This document shows, piece by piece, positions 29,086-38,571 of a stretch of DNA of 64,000 bases. The stretch's first letter is position 1; each line of letters starts with the position of its first letter. The translations under genes were made by a program, and so were the position numbers. The DNA lies in contig MKTL01000024.1 of the NCBI GenBank assembly GCA_001897605.1, forward strand, positions 121,890 through 185,889. Direction: 5' to 3'. The notes under the pieces are model-generated. The model was not told the DNA's origin. It searched no databases and worked only from the letters and a program-made list of their open reading frames with translations. This stretch comes from Clostridiales bacterium 38-18. Its GTDB lineage: Bacteria > Bacillota > Clostridia > Peptostreptococcales > Acidaminobacteraceae.

Positions 29086-30465
29086 TCAGACGCGCTTGGT
29101 CAACCATTTTCCTTTTTTATAATGGTATAAAACGACGCTCATATCTACCATTTCGCTGATGATATAAGCAACCAACAGCCCTCTAAAGCTGGTTTTAAGA
29201 ACATAGGTTGCAACGACGCCGATTGGAATTAAAAATAGCCATCTCGATACTACTGAAGCAATAAAAAATGGCGTGTTATAGCCAGATCCTGAAAAAGCTG
29301 TGCCAAATCCAAACATCACTGAAAGAAAAATCATGGACGGTATTAGCCATCTGATTAGTAAAGCACCTATGGCGATAACTTCAGCATCTTGAATAAATAT
29401 ACCGACAATCGGTTTTGCGAAAATAAATGCCAGTATCGCGATAATCAGGGTTGCAACTACCCCTAAGATGGCAGCAGCATGTACCGTTTTTTTAACGCGT
29501 TTGTAATCGTTTGCACCTATGTTTTGACCAACGATTGCACTTCCGCCCATGTTTAGGCCCATCAGAGGCATAAAGCACATGTCCACCAATCGAATTACAA
29601 TACCATATGCAGCGACAAAAGGCGTTCCATAAAAGGCAATCATCTTAAATAGTATAAAGTTTGCTAGATTTCTATTTAAGCCTTCAAATCCAGATGGTAA
29701 GCCAATTGTAATAAGTTTATAGTCAATTTCCTTATCGAGCTTTAAAAGGTTCCTAAGATTAATTTTGATATAAGTCTTGCCTCTGATCAACAACCAAAAA
29801 GCGATTAAGAAAGCAACCGTAGAGCTGATAACCGTAGCCAGTGCCGCACCAAATACGCCCATACCAAATCCTGGAATAGGAGTGCCAAACCACGTTATAA
29901 AGGGCATGGTATCAAACATCAAAAGTGGATCTAAAACAACATTTAAGATTGAAACAAATATCATTATATAGAGGGGTTTTTTTGAATCCCCAATACACCT
30001 CATAGCTGTATTCACGGTATATGATGAGAACATAATGGGTAAAAAGAACGTTCTTATGTAGCCATAGTCCATTGCCGCTTTAAAAGTAACCGCATCCGCT
30101 GTAAAAAAGTGCGTTAATGGCTTGAGAAAAATAAGCATAAAACCACCGGCTAGCAATGCGACTAGACCTTTAAAGGTAATGGTCTGTTCCACAACTCGAG
30201 CGGTTTTATCTAAATCGCCTTGTCCATAGCTTTGAGAAATCAACGAAATGGAGCTGGTACCGATAATGTCGTTAAATACGTAAATAATGACTGAGATGGT
30301 TCCATAAATGGTGACACCCGCTACCGCTTCTGCACTGATCATCCCAACAAAAATCATATCCACCACATTAAACAGCATCTGCGAAAAAAAACCAAACATC
30401 GTCGGCAGAGCCATATATATCAAATTACCGTAAATCGAACCCTGCGTTAAGTCTCTCTGCCTCAT
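29086..30465 (-). CDS. MATE-family efflux transporter
   Basis: A 12-helix multidrug/toxin extrusion protein of 459 residues. The start MRQRDLTQGSIYGNLIYMALP and conserved PxxFGFF-like opening (ALPTMFGFFSQMLFN) plus repeated GxGxxxxxxxxQ motif (GSAIVGQNIGAND) identify it. The ORF extends upstream to 30531, but GGAGGGG fits the ATG at 30465. Substrate unknown; it is driven by Na+ or H+ gradients in the family. It is not tightly linked to its neighbours. Confidence 0.88.
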   Translation of the reverse strand: MRQRDLTQGSIYGNLIYMALPTMFGFFSQMLFNVVDMIFVGMISAEAVAGVTIYGTISVIIYVFNDIIGTSSISLISQSYGQGDLDKTARVVEQTITFKGLVALLAGGFMLIFLKPLTHFFTADAVTFKAAMDYGYIRTFFLPIMFSSYTVNTAMRCIGDSKKPLYIMIFVSILNVVLDPLLMFDTMPFITWFGTPIPGFGMGVFGAALATVISSTVAFLIAFWLLIRGKTYIKINLRNLLKLDKEIDYKLITIGLPSGFEGLNRNLANFILFKMIAFYGTPFVAAYGIVIRLVDMCFMPLMGLNMGGSAIVGQNIGANDYKRVKKTVHAAAILGVVATLIIAILAFIFAKPIVGIFIQDAEVIAIGALLIRWLIPSMIFLSVMFGFGTAFSGSGYNTPFFIASVVSRWLFLIPIGVVATYVLKTSFRGLLVAYIISEMVDMSVVLYHYKKGKWLTKRV

Positions 30466-30516
30466 GTCCCCTCCAAATATATGTCTGTGAGTCTTTTTAT
30501 TCATTATAGCTGAATA

Positions 30517-30562
30517 CACAAAAAAACACACTCAAAGAGTTAGAATAACCCATTGTGTGTGT
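30517..30562 (-). terminator. Terminator of the PspC-domain gene
   Basis: On the minus strand ACACAC...GTGTGT with an inner GGGTTA/TAACTC stem makes a bulged hairpin followed by seven Ts. It lies about 75 bp after the stop of the PspC gene and upstream of the MATE gene. Confidence 0.65.
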
Positions 30563-30637
30563 TCTGTTTGATAGATTCCATTTGACGGATTAAGTCGATT
30601 GATTCCATTTGATTATCTACCAGGGATTCTGCTTTAA

Positions 30638-30892
30638 CTAATAACGCTCGCTATCGTCGTAACGATCATCCTCTTCTTCATCTACCTCTTGGAAATCAAC
30701 TGCGTCTGGATCATACTTTGGTAAAATAATTGCCATGATGATATAGACGAGAATTGGTGAACCAACACCAAAGAATATAGCAAGTAACCAAATCAAGCGA
30801 ATTAGGGTTACATCTATATTGAAATAATGTGCTAAACCAGCACAAACACCTGATACCTTAGCTTCTTTTTCATATTTACATAATTTTTTCAT
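30638..30892 (-). CDS. PspC-domain small membrane protein
   Basis: An 84-residue protein: PspC signature (KVSGVCAGLAHYFNIDVTLIRLIWL, about 12-37) then a hydrophobic helix (about 33-57) and an acidic tail rich in D and E. In enterobacteria PspC senses envelope stress; stand-alone PspC proteins in Firmicutes are poorly characterised. It has its own ribosome site (GAGGAGGCG) and terminator, so it is monocistronic. Confidence 0.85.
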   Translation of the reverse strand: MKKLCKYEKEAKVSGVCAGLAHYFNIDVTLIRLIWLLAIFFGVGSPILVYIIMAIILPKYDPDAVDFQEVDEEEDDRYDDSERY

Positions 30893-30998
30893 GTGACGCC
30901 TCCTCGTAAACGAATATTGTCTCTATAGTCACATAATATAGAAATTCACTTTAAGTTTCAAGTGTTCTAGCGGATTCTAAACACATTCTAATCATTTC

Positions 30999-33473
30999 CT
31001 AACCTAGGATTTTCTCTGCAATTCGCACCACTTCAGTGGCATCCTTTGCAAAGAAATCCGCTCCGATCTGCTCAGCTATCTCTTCTGAGAGAACCGCGCC
31101 TCCGACGACCACCGATACCTCTAGCCCTGAAGCTCTTAAAAGTGCTATTGTCTCTCGCATAGAAGCAACCGTTGTCGTCATCAATGCACTGAGGCCAACG
31201 ACCTTGATTGCGTTCTGTTTACAGGCTTCAACAATTTTCTCAGGAGCGACGTCTCTGCCTAAATCGAAAACTTCATAGCCGTAATTTTCGAGAACAACTT
31301 TTACAATGTTCTTACCGATATCGTGGATGTCATGCTTAACGGTGGCTAGGACGATTTTACCTTTATTAATGCCCTTTTCTCCACTTTCAGCAAGTGCGAG
31401 TTTTAAGACTTCAAAAGCTGCTTGCACGACTTCAGCCGACTGAATAAGCTGTGGTAAATAAATTTGTCCTTTTTCATATCGTTTCCCCACATCATCAAGT
31501 GCTGTAATAATAATTTCATCTACTATTTTAACTGCTGGCATCAGTGTGAGTAATTTTCGAGTTAATTCTGCAGCCACTGTTGTCTGACCTTTTTTGATCG
31601 CATCTATGAGTTGATCTTTAGGTGTTTCTAAAGGTGTCGCTGAACCTTTCGAATCTAATGTTTGCGTTGCACCTTGTATGATCTGCGCCTCTTTAGACGC
31701 CAAGATCAATTGTGGTGAGGTTTCACCATAAGCTTCAATATAACGCTTAGAGCCGACATCTTTATTAGCGAGAACTTCAAAGGTTTTAATCGCTGCAATC
31801 ATAGGTGCGTGCGCAGGATTCATAATCGGTGCATCAAGTCCATAAGCCAGTGCCATCGTGAGGAAGGATTGATTTAGAAGCTCTCTCGCAGGTAAGCCAA
31901 ACGAAACATTGCTCACACCTAATACCGTACAAACACCAAGCTCCTGCTTCACTCTTCTTACGGTTTCAAGTGTCGCAACCACCTCTGCTTGTTGTGCGCT
32001 TGCGGTTAAGGTTAAGCAATCAATCAACACATTATGTCTAGGGATGCCGTATGCTTCAGCTCTCTCAACTATTTTTTTTGCAATTTCAAATCGTTCAATT
32101 GAGCTTGCAGGAATGCCATTTTCATCTAGCGTTAATCCAAGCACACATGCACCATATTTTTTAACAATAGGTAATACCGAGTTTAAGACTTCTTCTTTTC
32201 CATTAACTGAGTTGATAAGTGGCTTTCCGTTGTAATACCTCACACCGGCTTCTAGTGTAGTGGCACTAGCAGAGTCAATCTGCAAAGGTACATCAACAAA
32301 TCCTTGTAGCTTTAAGACCGCTTTTTTCATCAAGTCAGCTTCATCGATTTCTGGAATACCGATATTGACATCTAAAATATCTGCGCCTTGTTCAACCTGC
32401 AGGATTCCCTCTTTTACGATGTAATCAAACTCCAAATTTCGAATGGCTTCTTTTAATCTTTTCTTTCCCGTAGGGTTGATGCGCTCACCGATAATGACGA
32501 TATTTTCACCAATGGTGACACTTTTACTCGCTGATGCAACTCTTGTTTTGTAAACCAAATTACTCGGTAAAGGTAGATTACCAGCCTCATGCCACTGATC
32601 AATCACCTTTCGAATTTTCTCTATGTGCATAGCGCCTGAACCACAGCAGCCACCTATACCTGATACGCCAATTTCTAAAAGCTTGTATAAGTGCTTCGCA
32701 TATTGATCGAAATCCGTTTTATAGACTGCGATTTGCGCTATGATTTCTGGTATACCCGCATTAGGCTGAACGATAAGGGGCAAGTAAGTCTCGTTCTTTA
32801 ACTTTTCAACCAACGGCAGCATTTCAGCGATGCCAAAAGAGCAGTTAAAACCAATTGCGCTGAGCCCAAGATCACCCAAAGTTACTGCCATACTTTCAAC
32901 ATCGGTTCCAAAGAACGTTCTTCCTGTCGTTTCAAAGCTCATAGTGGCTACAATAGGAAGTTCAGGCACTTCACCAAGCGCAAGCACTGCACATCTCAAT
33001 TCATAAAGATCAGTAAAGGTTTCTAAAATGGCGAAATCACACCCCAATGACCATCCTTCAACTGCTATATTTTTAAACGCCTCAAAAGCCGTTTCATAAT
33101 CTAATTTGCCTAGTGGATAAAGAAGCTCCCCTAAAGGACCGATATCCAGTGCTACCTTGATGACTCTGTCGCTACCACTCTCTTCTCTAAACGCTTTAAT
33201 CGCTTGATCTGCACATGACTTAGCAGCAGCTAAATAGGTTTTATAATTGTCGTACCTAATTGGATTAACGCCAAACGTATTGATGGTAATCACTTCAGCC
33301 CCTGCCATAAGGTGATCTTTATGAATAGCAATCACCCAACTTGGGTTTTGAACCGATTGAAGCTCAGAGCCTTCACCTAGCTTCATCCCTTTTTCAATTA
33401 AAGCTGAACCCATTGCACCATCAAAAACACGTGCTTTTTCTCTCAACCAATTATTAAAGCTAATCTTAGACAT
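30999..33473 (-). CDS. metH: Cobalamin-dependent methionine synthase (catalytic part, without activation domain)
   Basis: Transfers methyl from methyl-tetrahydrofolate through cobalamin to homocysteine. 824 residues: homocysteine-binding domain (about 1-300, zinc Cys in GGCCGSGAMH), pterin-binding domain (about 320-590, GERINPTGKK), four-helix cap (about 600-690) and B12-binding domain with DIHDIGKN (His is the cobalt ligand). The reactivation domain present in E. coli MetH (1227 residues) is missing and is encoded separately by the gene just upstream, which this gene overlaps by 8 bp. Last gene of the SAM-riboswitch operon. Free B12 supply is needed, as for OraS/OraE. Confidence 0.94.
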   Translation of the reverse strand: MSKISFNNWLREKARVFDGAMGSALIEKGMKLGEGSELQSVQNPSWVIAIHKDHLMAGAEVITINTFGVNPIRYDNYKTYLAAAKSCADQAIKAFREESGSDRVIKVALDIGPLGELLYPLGKLDYETAFEAFKNIAVEGWSLGCDFAILETFTDLYELRCAVLALGEVPELPIVATMSFETTGRTFFGTDVESMAVTLGDLGLSAIGFNCSFGIAEMLPLVEKLKNETYLPLIVQPNAGIPEIIAQIAVYKTDFDQYAKHLYKLLEIGVSGIGGCCGSGAMHIEKIRKVIDQWHEAGNLPLPSNLVYKTRVASASKSVTIGENIVIIGERINPTGKKRLKEAIRNLEFDYIVKEGILQVEQGADILDVNIGIPEIDEADLMKKAVLKLQGFVDVPLQIDSASATTLEAGVRYYNGKPLINSVNGKEEVLNSVLPIVKKYGACVLGLTLDENGIPASSIERFEIAKKIVERAEAYGIPRHNVLIDCLTLTASAQQAEVVATLETVRRVKQELGVCTVLGVSNVSFGLPARELLNQSFLTMALAYGLDAPIMNPAHAPMIAAIKTFEVLANKDVGSKRYIEAYGETSPQLILASKEAQIIQGATQTLDSKGSATPLETPKDQLIDAIKKGQTTVAAELTRKLLTLMPAVKIVDEIIITALDDVGKRYEKGQIYLPQLIQSAEVVQAAFEVLKLALAESGEKGINKGKIVLATVKHDIHDIGKNIVKVVLENYGYEVFDLGRDVAPEKIVEACKQNAIKVVGLSALMTTTVASMRETIALLRASGLEVSVVVGGAVLSEEIAEQIGADFFAKDATEVVRIAEKILG

Positions 33474-34182
33474 TTGTCCTCCTATAAGCGCATTTTATTA
33501 ATTTACAATCCTGACAATTCGTACCACAAGTACGAATTTCAGACTGAAAGGGTCTATGAGAAAGACCAATGATGAAAGTGATTGATTTTTCAGGTAACAT
33601 CTGATATTGCTCAGTTAAATACACACCAATTCGTTTTCTCATCTCAAGTAGGTTCGAAAAGGTCTCTTGTGCAGTTAATGCTAAGTCACCATACCCCGGA
33701 CTATATCGCTGTGAAGTATAAATCGCTTCATCCGCCAGATCACTTAAAAGTTCGTTTTGAAGATAATCTGCGTAGGCGTCTGCTATTACAGAAGCACAGG
33801 CATTAAGAACAATCCCTTCAGAAGGCTTGATCAACATCTTTTTCTCTATCCGCTTTGAAATTTCAGAACCTAATGTGAGCGCACCTAGTACAACCTCATG
33901 CGCACCTTTCAAAAATTTTAACAAATCATTTGAGTAGATCAAACCAATACACTGATCCGTTTGATCCAAAAGCTCGATCACGCCATCATGCCTTTTTAAA
34001 TTAAATCGTCTTGTAACGCTTTTAGGCGAAATTAAATTAAAGCTCTCAATCAACTGACTGTCAATTAAAGCATGAATCTGATCATTCGCTTCCTCTGAAA
34101 TGAATTGATTCACTTGTCCATTGCCACCCTTTAAATATCTCAATATTTCATTTTTTGAGACATAAGACTCTAAAAAATGCAT
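33466..34182 (-). CDS. Methionine synthase activation-domain protein
   Basis: A 238-residue stand-alone protein resembling the S-adenosylmethionine-dependent reactivation domain of MetH, which re-methylates oxidised cob(II)alamin. Conserved landmarks include RYSPGYGDLALTAQ (family RxSPGYGD) and a C-terminal cysteine cluster (CGTNCQDCKLIKC). It overlaps metH by 8 bp. The start at 34182 has SD AAGGAG within a tandem 20-bp repeat (34181-34240). Split MetH is normal in many anaerobes. Confidence 0.88.
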   Translation of the reverse strand: MHFLESYVSKNEILRYLKGGNGQVNQFISEEANDQIHALIDSQLIESFNLISPKSVTRRFNLKRHDGVIELLDQTDQCIGLIYSNDLLKFLKGAHEVVLGALTLGSEISKRIEKKMLIKPSEGIVLNACASVIADAYADYLQNELLSDLADEAIYTSQRYSPGYGDLALTAQETFSNLLEMRKRIGVYLTEQYQMLPEKSITFIIGLSHRPFQSEIRTCGTNCQDCKLIKCAYRRTNV

Positions 34183-34240
34183 GCTAACTCCTTACTTTAA
34201 ATGCTAACGCTTTATTCTAATTGCTAACGCTTTATCTTAA
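34181..34240. repeat. Three tandem 20-bp repeats across the metF/metH-activation junction
   Basis: Units 34181-34200, 34201-34220 and 34221-34240 share the core GCTAAC(G/T)C at the same phase of exactly 20 bp. The first unit contains the ribosome site and start codon of the activation-protein gene; the third contains the metF stop codon. See findings. Confidence 0.85.
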
Positions 34241-35101
34241 AGTCGTTAATATTCCTGATAGATTATCTAAAATGCGCTTCGCTACATACGGTTTGTTCAT
34301 AACATATAGGTGAATACCATCCACCCCTGAACTGAGCAAATCAACGATTTGTTCGCATGCATACATGATGCCGGCGTCTTGAAGGGCAGCAGGCTTATCC
34401 TCGTAGCAGTTCAGAATTTTTTTAAACTTTTCAGGTAAATGAGCACCGCTGATGGCAACCATTCTCTCAATTTGCTTTTTATTCAGTACGGGCATGATCC
34501 CAACGGTTATAGGAATATTGATATCAAGACTTCTCACCTCATCCTTAAACTCATAAAATTTCTCGTTGTCGAAAAACATCTGCGTCACCAAGAAGTCCAC
34601 TCCTTGATCCACCTTTTGCTTCAAATGAATCAGATCTGTGGTTTTACTTCTTGATTCCACATGACTTTCAGGATAACAGGCTGCCCCAACGCCAAACGCA
34701 CCATTTTGTTTGATAAAATGGACCAAGTCTCCAGCGTACTTGAAGTCTCTTACGATTGGATTTTCAGGCAAATCGCCTCTTAAAGCCAGTACATTCTCAA
34801 TTTGATTTTCCTCAAAGACAGACAAGATTCGCTTAATGTCTTCTTTGGTTGCCCCAACACTCGTTAGATGTGCGAGTGCTTCTATGCCATATTCTTTTTT
34901 AATTCTCGATGCGAGTTCAAGTGTATCGTTGTTTCTCTCGCTGCCCGCTGCGCCATATGTGACACTTATGTAGTCAGGCTTTAGTAATGCGAGAGCATCT
35001 ATCGTCTGCAGCACCGTTTGAAAGTCGCCATCTCTTTTAGGAGGAAAAATCTCAAATGAAATCGCTGGTTTGCCGCTTGTAAATAGGTTATCAATTTTCA
35101 T
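34232..35101 (-). CDS. metF: 5,10-methylenetetrahydrofolate reductase
   Basis: Reduces methylene-THF to methyl-THF, the methyl donor for MetH. 289-residue TIM-barrel flavoprotein with ISFEIFPPKRDGD, DYISVTYGAAGS and VTQMFFDNEKFYEF, all MetF signatures. No C-terminal regulatory domain. It lies 28 bp after the aspartate kinase in the SAM-riboswitch operon. In anaerobes MetF may use ferredoxin via a partner subunit (MetV); no metV is adjacent here. Confidence 0.95.
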   Translation of the reverse strand: MKIDNLFTSGKPAISFEIFPPKRDGDFQTVLQTIDALALLKPDYISVTYGAAGSERNNDTLELASRIKKEYGIEALAHLTSVGATKEDIKRILSVFEENQIENVLALRGDLPENPIVRDFKYAGDLVHFIKQNGAFGVGAACYPESHVESRSKTTDLIHLKQKVDQGVDFLVTQMFFDNEKFYEFKDEVRSLDINIPITVGIMPVLNKKQIERMVAISGAHLPEKFKKILNCYEDKPAALQDAGIMYACEQIVDLLSSGVDGIHLYVMNKPYVAKRILDNLSGILTTLR

Positions 35102-35129
35102 AAAGCCTGCCTTTCTATCTTAACGTATT

Positions 35130-36338
35130 TTAAAGTTCAAATTCATTGTGAATCGCAAGTACTGCCTTTGAATAATCCTCTTGTGGGATGACACATGTGA
35201 TATTGATATCTGATGTAGATACCATATCAATGGCCACACCATTTTGTGCTAAACATCCAAAGACTCTTGAAGCAACACCCGGCGTAGACTTCATCCCAAC
35301 GCCTATGATACATACTTTAGCAACTTGTTCGTTACCATACACGTCATCTGCTTTAAGCTCTTTGCCGAGTCGTTTTGAAAGTGTTAAAGCGCGATCATAT
35401 TCTTCTTGTGCAACTGTAAAGGAAATCGTGATGCCCTCTTTGTTGATGTAGTTTTGTGTGATAACGTCAACGTTGATGTTGGCATCAGAAATCGTTTTAA
35501 AGATGTAAGCGATATTATTCGCTGTATTTTCAATATTTGCAATGGTAATTTTAGCGTTATTTGTAGTATGTGCAACGCCACGCACTAAAACCTCTTCCAT
35601 TTTTTCCTCCTCGTCGGTGACATATGTGCCTATGGTATCTGTAAATGATGAACGCAAGTGAATCGGGATATTGTTTTTAGCAGCTAGCTCAACACTTCTA
35701 AGGTGGAGCACCTTCGCGCCTGATCCTGCCATTTCAAGCATTTCATCAAAAGTAATATAGTCAATTTTATGTGCATTTGGGACGATTCTAGGATCAGCAG
35801 TATAAATCCCGTCAACGTCTGTATAAATTTCCACTTCGTCTGCTTTAAGCGCTACGCCAATTGCTACCGCAGATGTATCGGACCCCCCTCTTCCAAGCGT
35901 TGTAATCTCAAGGTCTTTTGTAACGCCTTGAAAGCCCGCTATGATTACTACTTTACCTTCTGAAAGGGCACGATTGATCTTAGAAGTGTCTATTTCTTCT
36001 ATCTTAGCTTTGTTGTGATTTTTATCTGTATAAATGCCCACTTGAGCACTTGTAAACGATATTGCGTCCTCACCCAACGCCTTAATTGCCATTGCTAAAA
36101 GAGAGATGGAAATTTGCTCACCTGTCGCCAAGATCATATCGAGTTCTCTTCCTGAAGGCTTGTCCGTGATTTCTTTTGCTCGGTTCACAAGTTGATCGGT
36201 CATGCCTGCTGGAGCAGAGACGACTACGACGACATCATGACCCTTTCGTTTGGTTCCAACCACCTTTTCTGCTACGTTTTTAACACACTCTGAATTTGCC
36301 ATGGATGTACCACCATATTTTTGTACAATGATGCTCAC
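35130..36338 (-). CDS. lysC: Aspartate kinase
   Basis: First step of the aspartate family (Asp to aspartyl phosphate). 402 residues: N-terminal kinase domain with IVQKYGGTSMAN and GRGGSDTSA, and two C-terminal ACT domains for feedback control. Monofunctional, alpha-type length. It is the first gene after the SAM-I riboswitch, so this isozyme is probably dedicated to methionine rather than lysine. Ribosome site AAAGGAGG is seen before the ATG. Confidence 0.94.
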   Translation of the reverse strand: MSIIVQKYGGTSMANSECVKNVAEKVVGTKRKGHDVVVVVSAPAGMTDQLVNRAKEITDKPSGRELDMILATGEQISISLLAMAIKALGEDAISFTSAQVGIYTDKNHNKAKIEEIDTSKINRALSEGKVVIIAGFQGVTKDLEITTLGRGGSDTSAVAIGVALKADEVEIYTDVDGIYTADPRIVPNAHKIDYITFDEMLEMAGSGAKVLHLRSVELAAKNNIPIHLRSSFTDTIGTYVTDEEEKMEEVLVRGVAHTTNNAKITIANIENTANNIAYIFKTISDANINVDVITQNYINKEGITISFTVAQEEYDRALTLSKRLGKELKADDVYGNEQVAKVCIIGVGMKSTPGVASRVFGCLAQNGVAIDMVSTSDINITCVIPQEDYSKAVLAIHNEFEL

Positions 36339-36373
36339 GAAAATCCTCCTTTCGTCGATTTAATCTGAAAATT

Positions 36374-36402
36374 AAAAAAGTCGCTTTCACATTGAAAGCG
36401 AC
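36374..36402 (-). terminator. SAM-riboswitch expression-platform terminator
   Basis: GTCGCTTTCA/TGAAAGCGAC gives a 10-bp perfect stem with TTTTTT following on the minus strand. It stands between the aptamer and lysC, the usual S-box OFF-state terminator. Confidence 0.92.
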
Positions 36403-36422
36403 AGAATTAAAGTGTTTCCACT

Positions 36423-36533
36423 CTCTTATCTCTCATTTCTTTGCGAAATGCAGGAATTGGCACCACGCATCGAATGGGATGCAGGTTGCTGGGCGTCGTC
36501 GAGCCTGGTCTCTCGGCCTCTCTGGATAAGGGG
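36423..36533 (-). ncRNA. SAM-I (S-box) riboswitch aptamer
   Basis: Read on the minus strand: CTTATCCAGAGAGG opens the P1/P2 region, then GCCCAGCAACC (highly conserved J3/4 region), GGTGCCAATTCC (P4/J4 core) and GAGATAAGAG, which re-pairs with CTTATC to close P1. These are diagnostic S-box blocks in the right order. It should turn off lysC-metF-metH expression when SAM is high. The rest of the 36339-36660 gap holds the terminator and an upstream AT-rich region presumably with the promoter. Confidence 0.95.
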
Positions 36534-36660
36534 ATATACAATTGTCTTGCGAACGAATCCGCATGATGATGTGAAAAATATTAATTAATAGTGATATTAA
36601 CACAATTCATCAGCGCATTCAAGAGTATTTATTCATTTCTTTTGTATTTTTTCTCGCACA

Positions 36661-38538
36661 TTACGCCGTCATTAGCCCCTCTTTTTTACCATTAGGGTTC
36701 TTTTCAGATGTAACGTCTTGCTTGTTTAAAATCGCTTGCTCGCCCTCTTCGATAAACTGATTCGAATAAAGCTCATAGTAGTGACCTTTTCTAGCCATCA
36801 ACTCATGATGATTCCCTTTTTCAATAATCTGTCCTTTTTCGATTACCAAAATAAGGTCTGCATTTCGAATGGTCGATAGTCTATGTGCGACGATAAAGCT
36901 GGTTCTGTTCTCAAGCACTTTATCAATGGCATGCTGAATTTTAGATTCTGTTTCAGTATCGATAGAAGAAGTCGCTTCATCTAAGAAGAACAATCTCGGC
37001 TTTGAGATAATCGCTCTTGCAAATGAAATGAGTTGCTTTTCTCCTGTCGATAACATACCGCCACCTTCTCCGACCTCAGTATCATAGCCTTTTTCAAGCT
37101 TTGAGATAAAATCATGTGCGTTAACGGTTTTGGCAGCTTCTATAATTTCTGCCTCAGTTGCATCCAGTTTACCATATCGAATGTTTTCTTTTATGGTTCC
37201 GCTGAATAAGTGCGGCGACTGGAGTACGTATCCGATGTTGGCATGCAACCAATTTTGTGATCGTTCTTTGTAATCGACACCATCGATCAAAATTTTACCA
37301 CCTGTCGGCTCGTAGAAACGACATGCAAGATTGACAATGGTACTCTTGCCAGAGCCTGTTTCACCGACCAAAGCAACCGTTTGACCTTTTTTGACCTCGA
37401 GGTTGAAATCCTTTAGGATATACTCCCCTTCTTTGTAATAGAAGTCGATGTGTTCAAAAGTAACGTCGCCATGAATGGCTTCCCAATTTTCTTTTTTCTG
37501 ATGATAATGATCCCCATACTTGTTGAGAACCGATTCACTTTCTACGATTTCTTCTTTTTCATTAATCAATGACATAACGCGCTCTGCAGCTGCTTGTGCA
37601 CTAATCATTTCAGTGTAAATTCTCGCAAGCTCAAGCACTGGATCAAAGAACATTCTCGCATAGGTGATGAACAATACCAGTTTACCATAAGTGATCAAAC
37701 TACCAGCAAGATAGATGCTACCGAAGTAAAGGGTTAACGCCATACCTATAGCAGATATAAAGAGTGCCAATGGTAGATACCCTGCCGAAAGCACGCCAGC
37801 TCTGACAGAGGTCTTTTTCATATCAAATGTCACTTCTCCAAATTCTTCTCGGTTAAGCTCTTCGCGAACTAATGTTTTTGTCGTTCTTGCACCGACGATA
37901 CCGTCATTAAACAACCCAGTGATCTTCGAGTTGATCTTTCTTACATTTCTAAAGGAAACTAACATTTTCTTTTCGAAGAAAACGCTGATGACCGCTAATA
38001 ATGGTACTGTAACCAATGTAACAAGTGCCAACTTCCAGTTAGAGATCAGCATGACGACGGCGATACCAAACATCATGGTAAGTCCCCACACGAGGTCAAC
38101 CACGCCCCATGCAATGGTTTCAGAAATTTTCGAAGCATCTGATGTCGTTCTAGCAATCATCCAACCGATCGCATTCTTATCATAATAGCTAAAGGATAGT
38201 TTTTGTAACTTTTCAAAGCTATCCTTACGCATCTTGTAAAGCAATCCCATTTCTATCTTCCCTGCTCTTCTAATGAACAGAAAGACGATCAATGCAAGAC
38301 CAGTAGCAAGTAGACCATAGAAAACGCCTACCATACCAAGTCCATCAAGGTTTCTTGGTTCAACAAAATGATCGATTGCATATTGTGTTAACAGCGGAAA
38401 TGTGATGTCTATTGATGCGAGTCCGATCATGAAAAAACAGAGAATGAGAAAATCCCTTTTAAAGCTCTTAAAATAGAGGATTAACTCTTTCCATATTGTT
38501 TTATCATATTTGAGTTTCATTTCTTTTTGATTTTCCAC
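36661..38538 (-). CDS. ABC exporter half-transporter (canonical nucleotide-binding site)
   Basis: A 625-residue membrane/ATPase fusion: six helices (about 30-330), then an NBD with Walker A GETGSGKS, signature LSTGEKQ (variant of LSGGQ), and Walker B LFFLDEATSS with the catalytic glutamate. Start is GTG at 38538 behind AGGAGG. It pairs with the next upstream gene, whose Walker B ends in DD, giving the asymmetric heterodimer typical of BmrCD/LmrCD/TM287-288 multidrug exporters. Substrate unknown. Confidence 0.9.
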   Translation of the reverse strand: MENQKEMKLKYDKTIWKELILYFKSFKRDFLILCFFMIGLASIDITFPLLTQYAIDHFVEPRNLDGLGMVGVFYGLLATGLALIVFLFIRRAGKIEMGLLYKMRKDSFEKLQKLSFSYYDKNAIGWMIARTTSDASKISETIAWGVVDLVWGLTMMFGIAVVMLISNWKLALVTLVTVPLLAVISVFFEKKMLVSFRNVRKINSKITGLFNDGIVGARTTKTLVREELNREEFGEVTFDMKKTSVRAGVLSAGYLPLALFISAIGMALTLYFGSIYLAGSLITYGKLVLFITYARMFFDPVLELARIYTEMISAQAAAERVMSLINEKEEIVESESVLNKYGDHYHQKKENWEAIHGDVTFEHIDFYYKEGEYILKDFNLEVKKGQTVALVGETGSGKSTIVNLACRFYEPTGGKILIDGVDYKERSQNWLHANIGYVLQSPHLFSGTIKENIRYGKLDATEAEIIEAAKTVNAHDFISKLEKGYDTEVGEGGGMLSTGEKQLISFARAIISKPRLFFLDEATSSIDTETESKIQHAIDKVLENRTSFIVAHRLSTIRNADLILVIEKGQIIEKGNHHELMARKGHYYELYSNQFIEEGEQAILNKQDVTSEKNPNGKKEGLMTA

Positions 38539-38571
38539 TTGAATCCTCCTACGATTTAGGCCAAACAGTTA

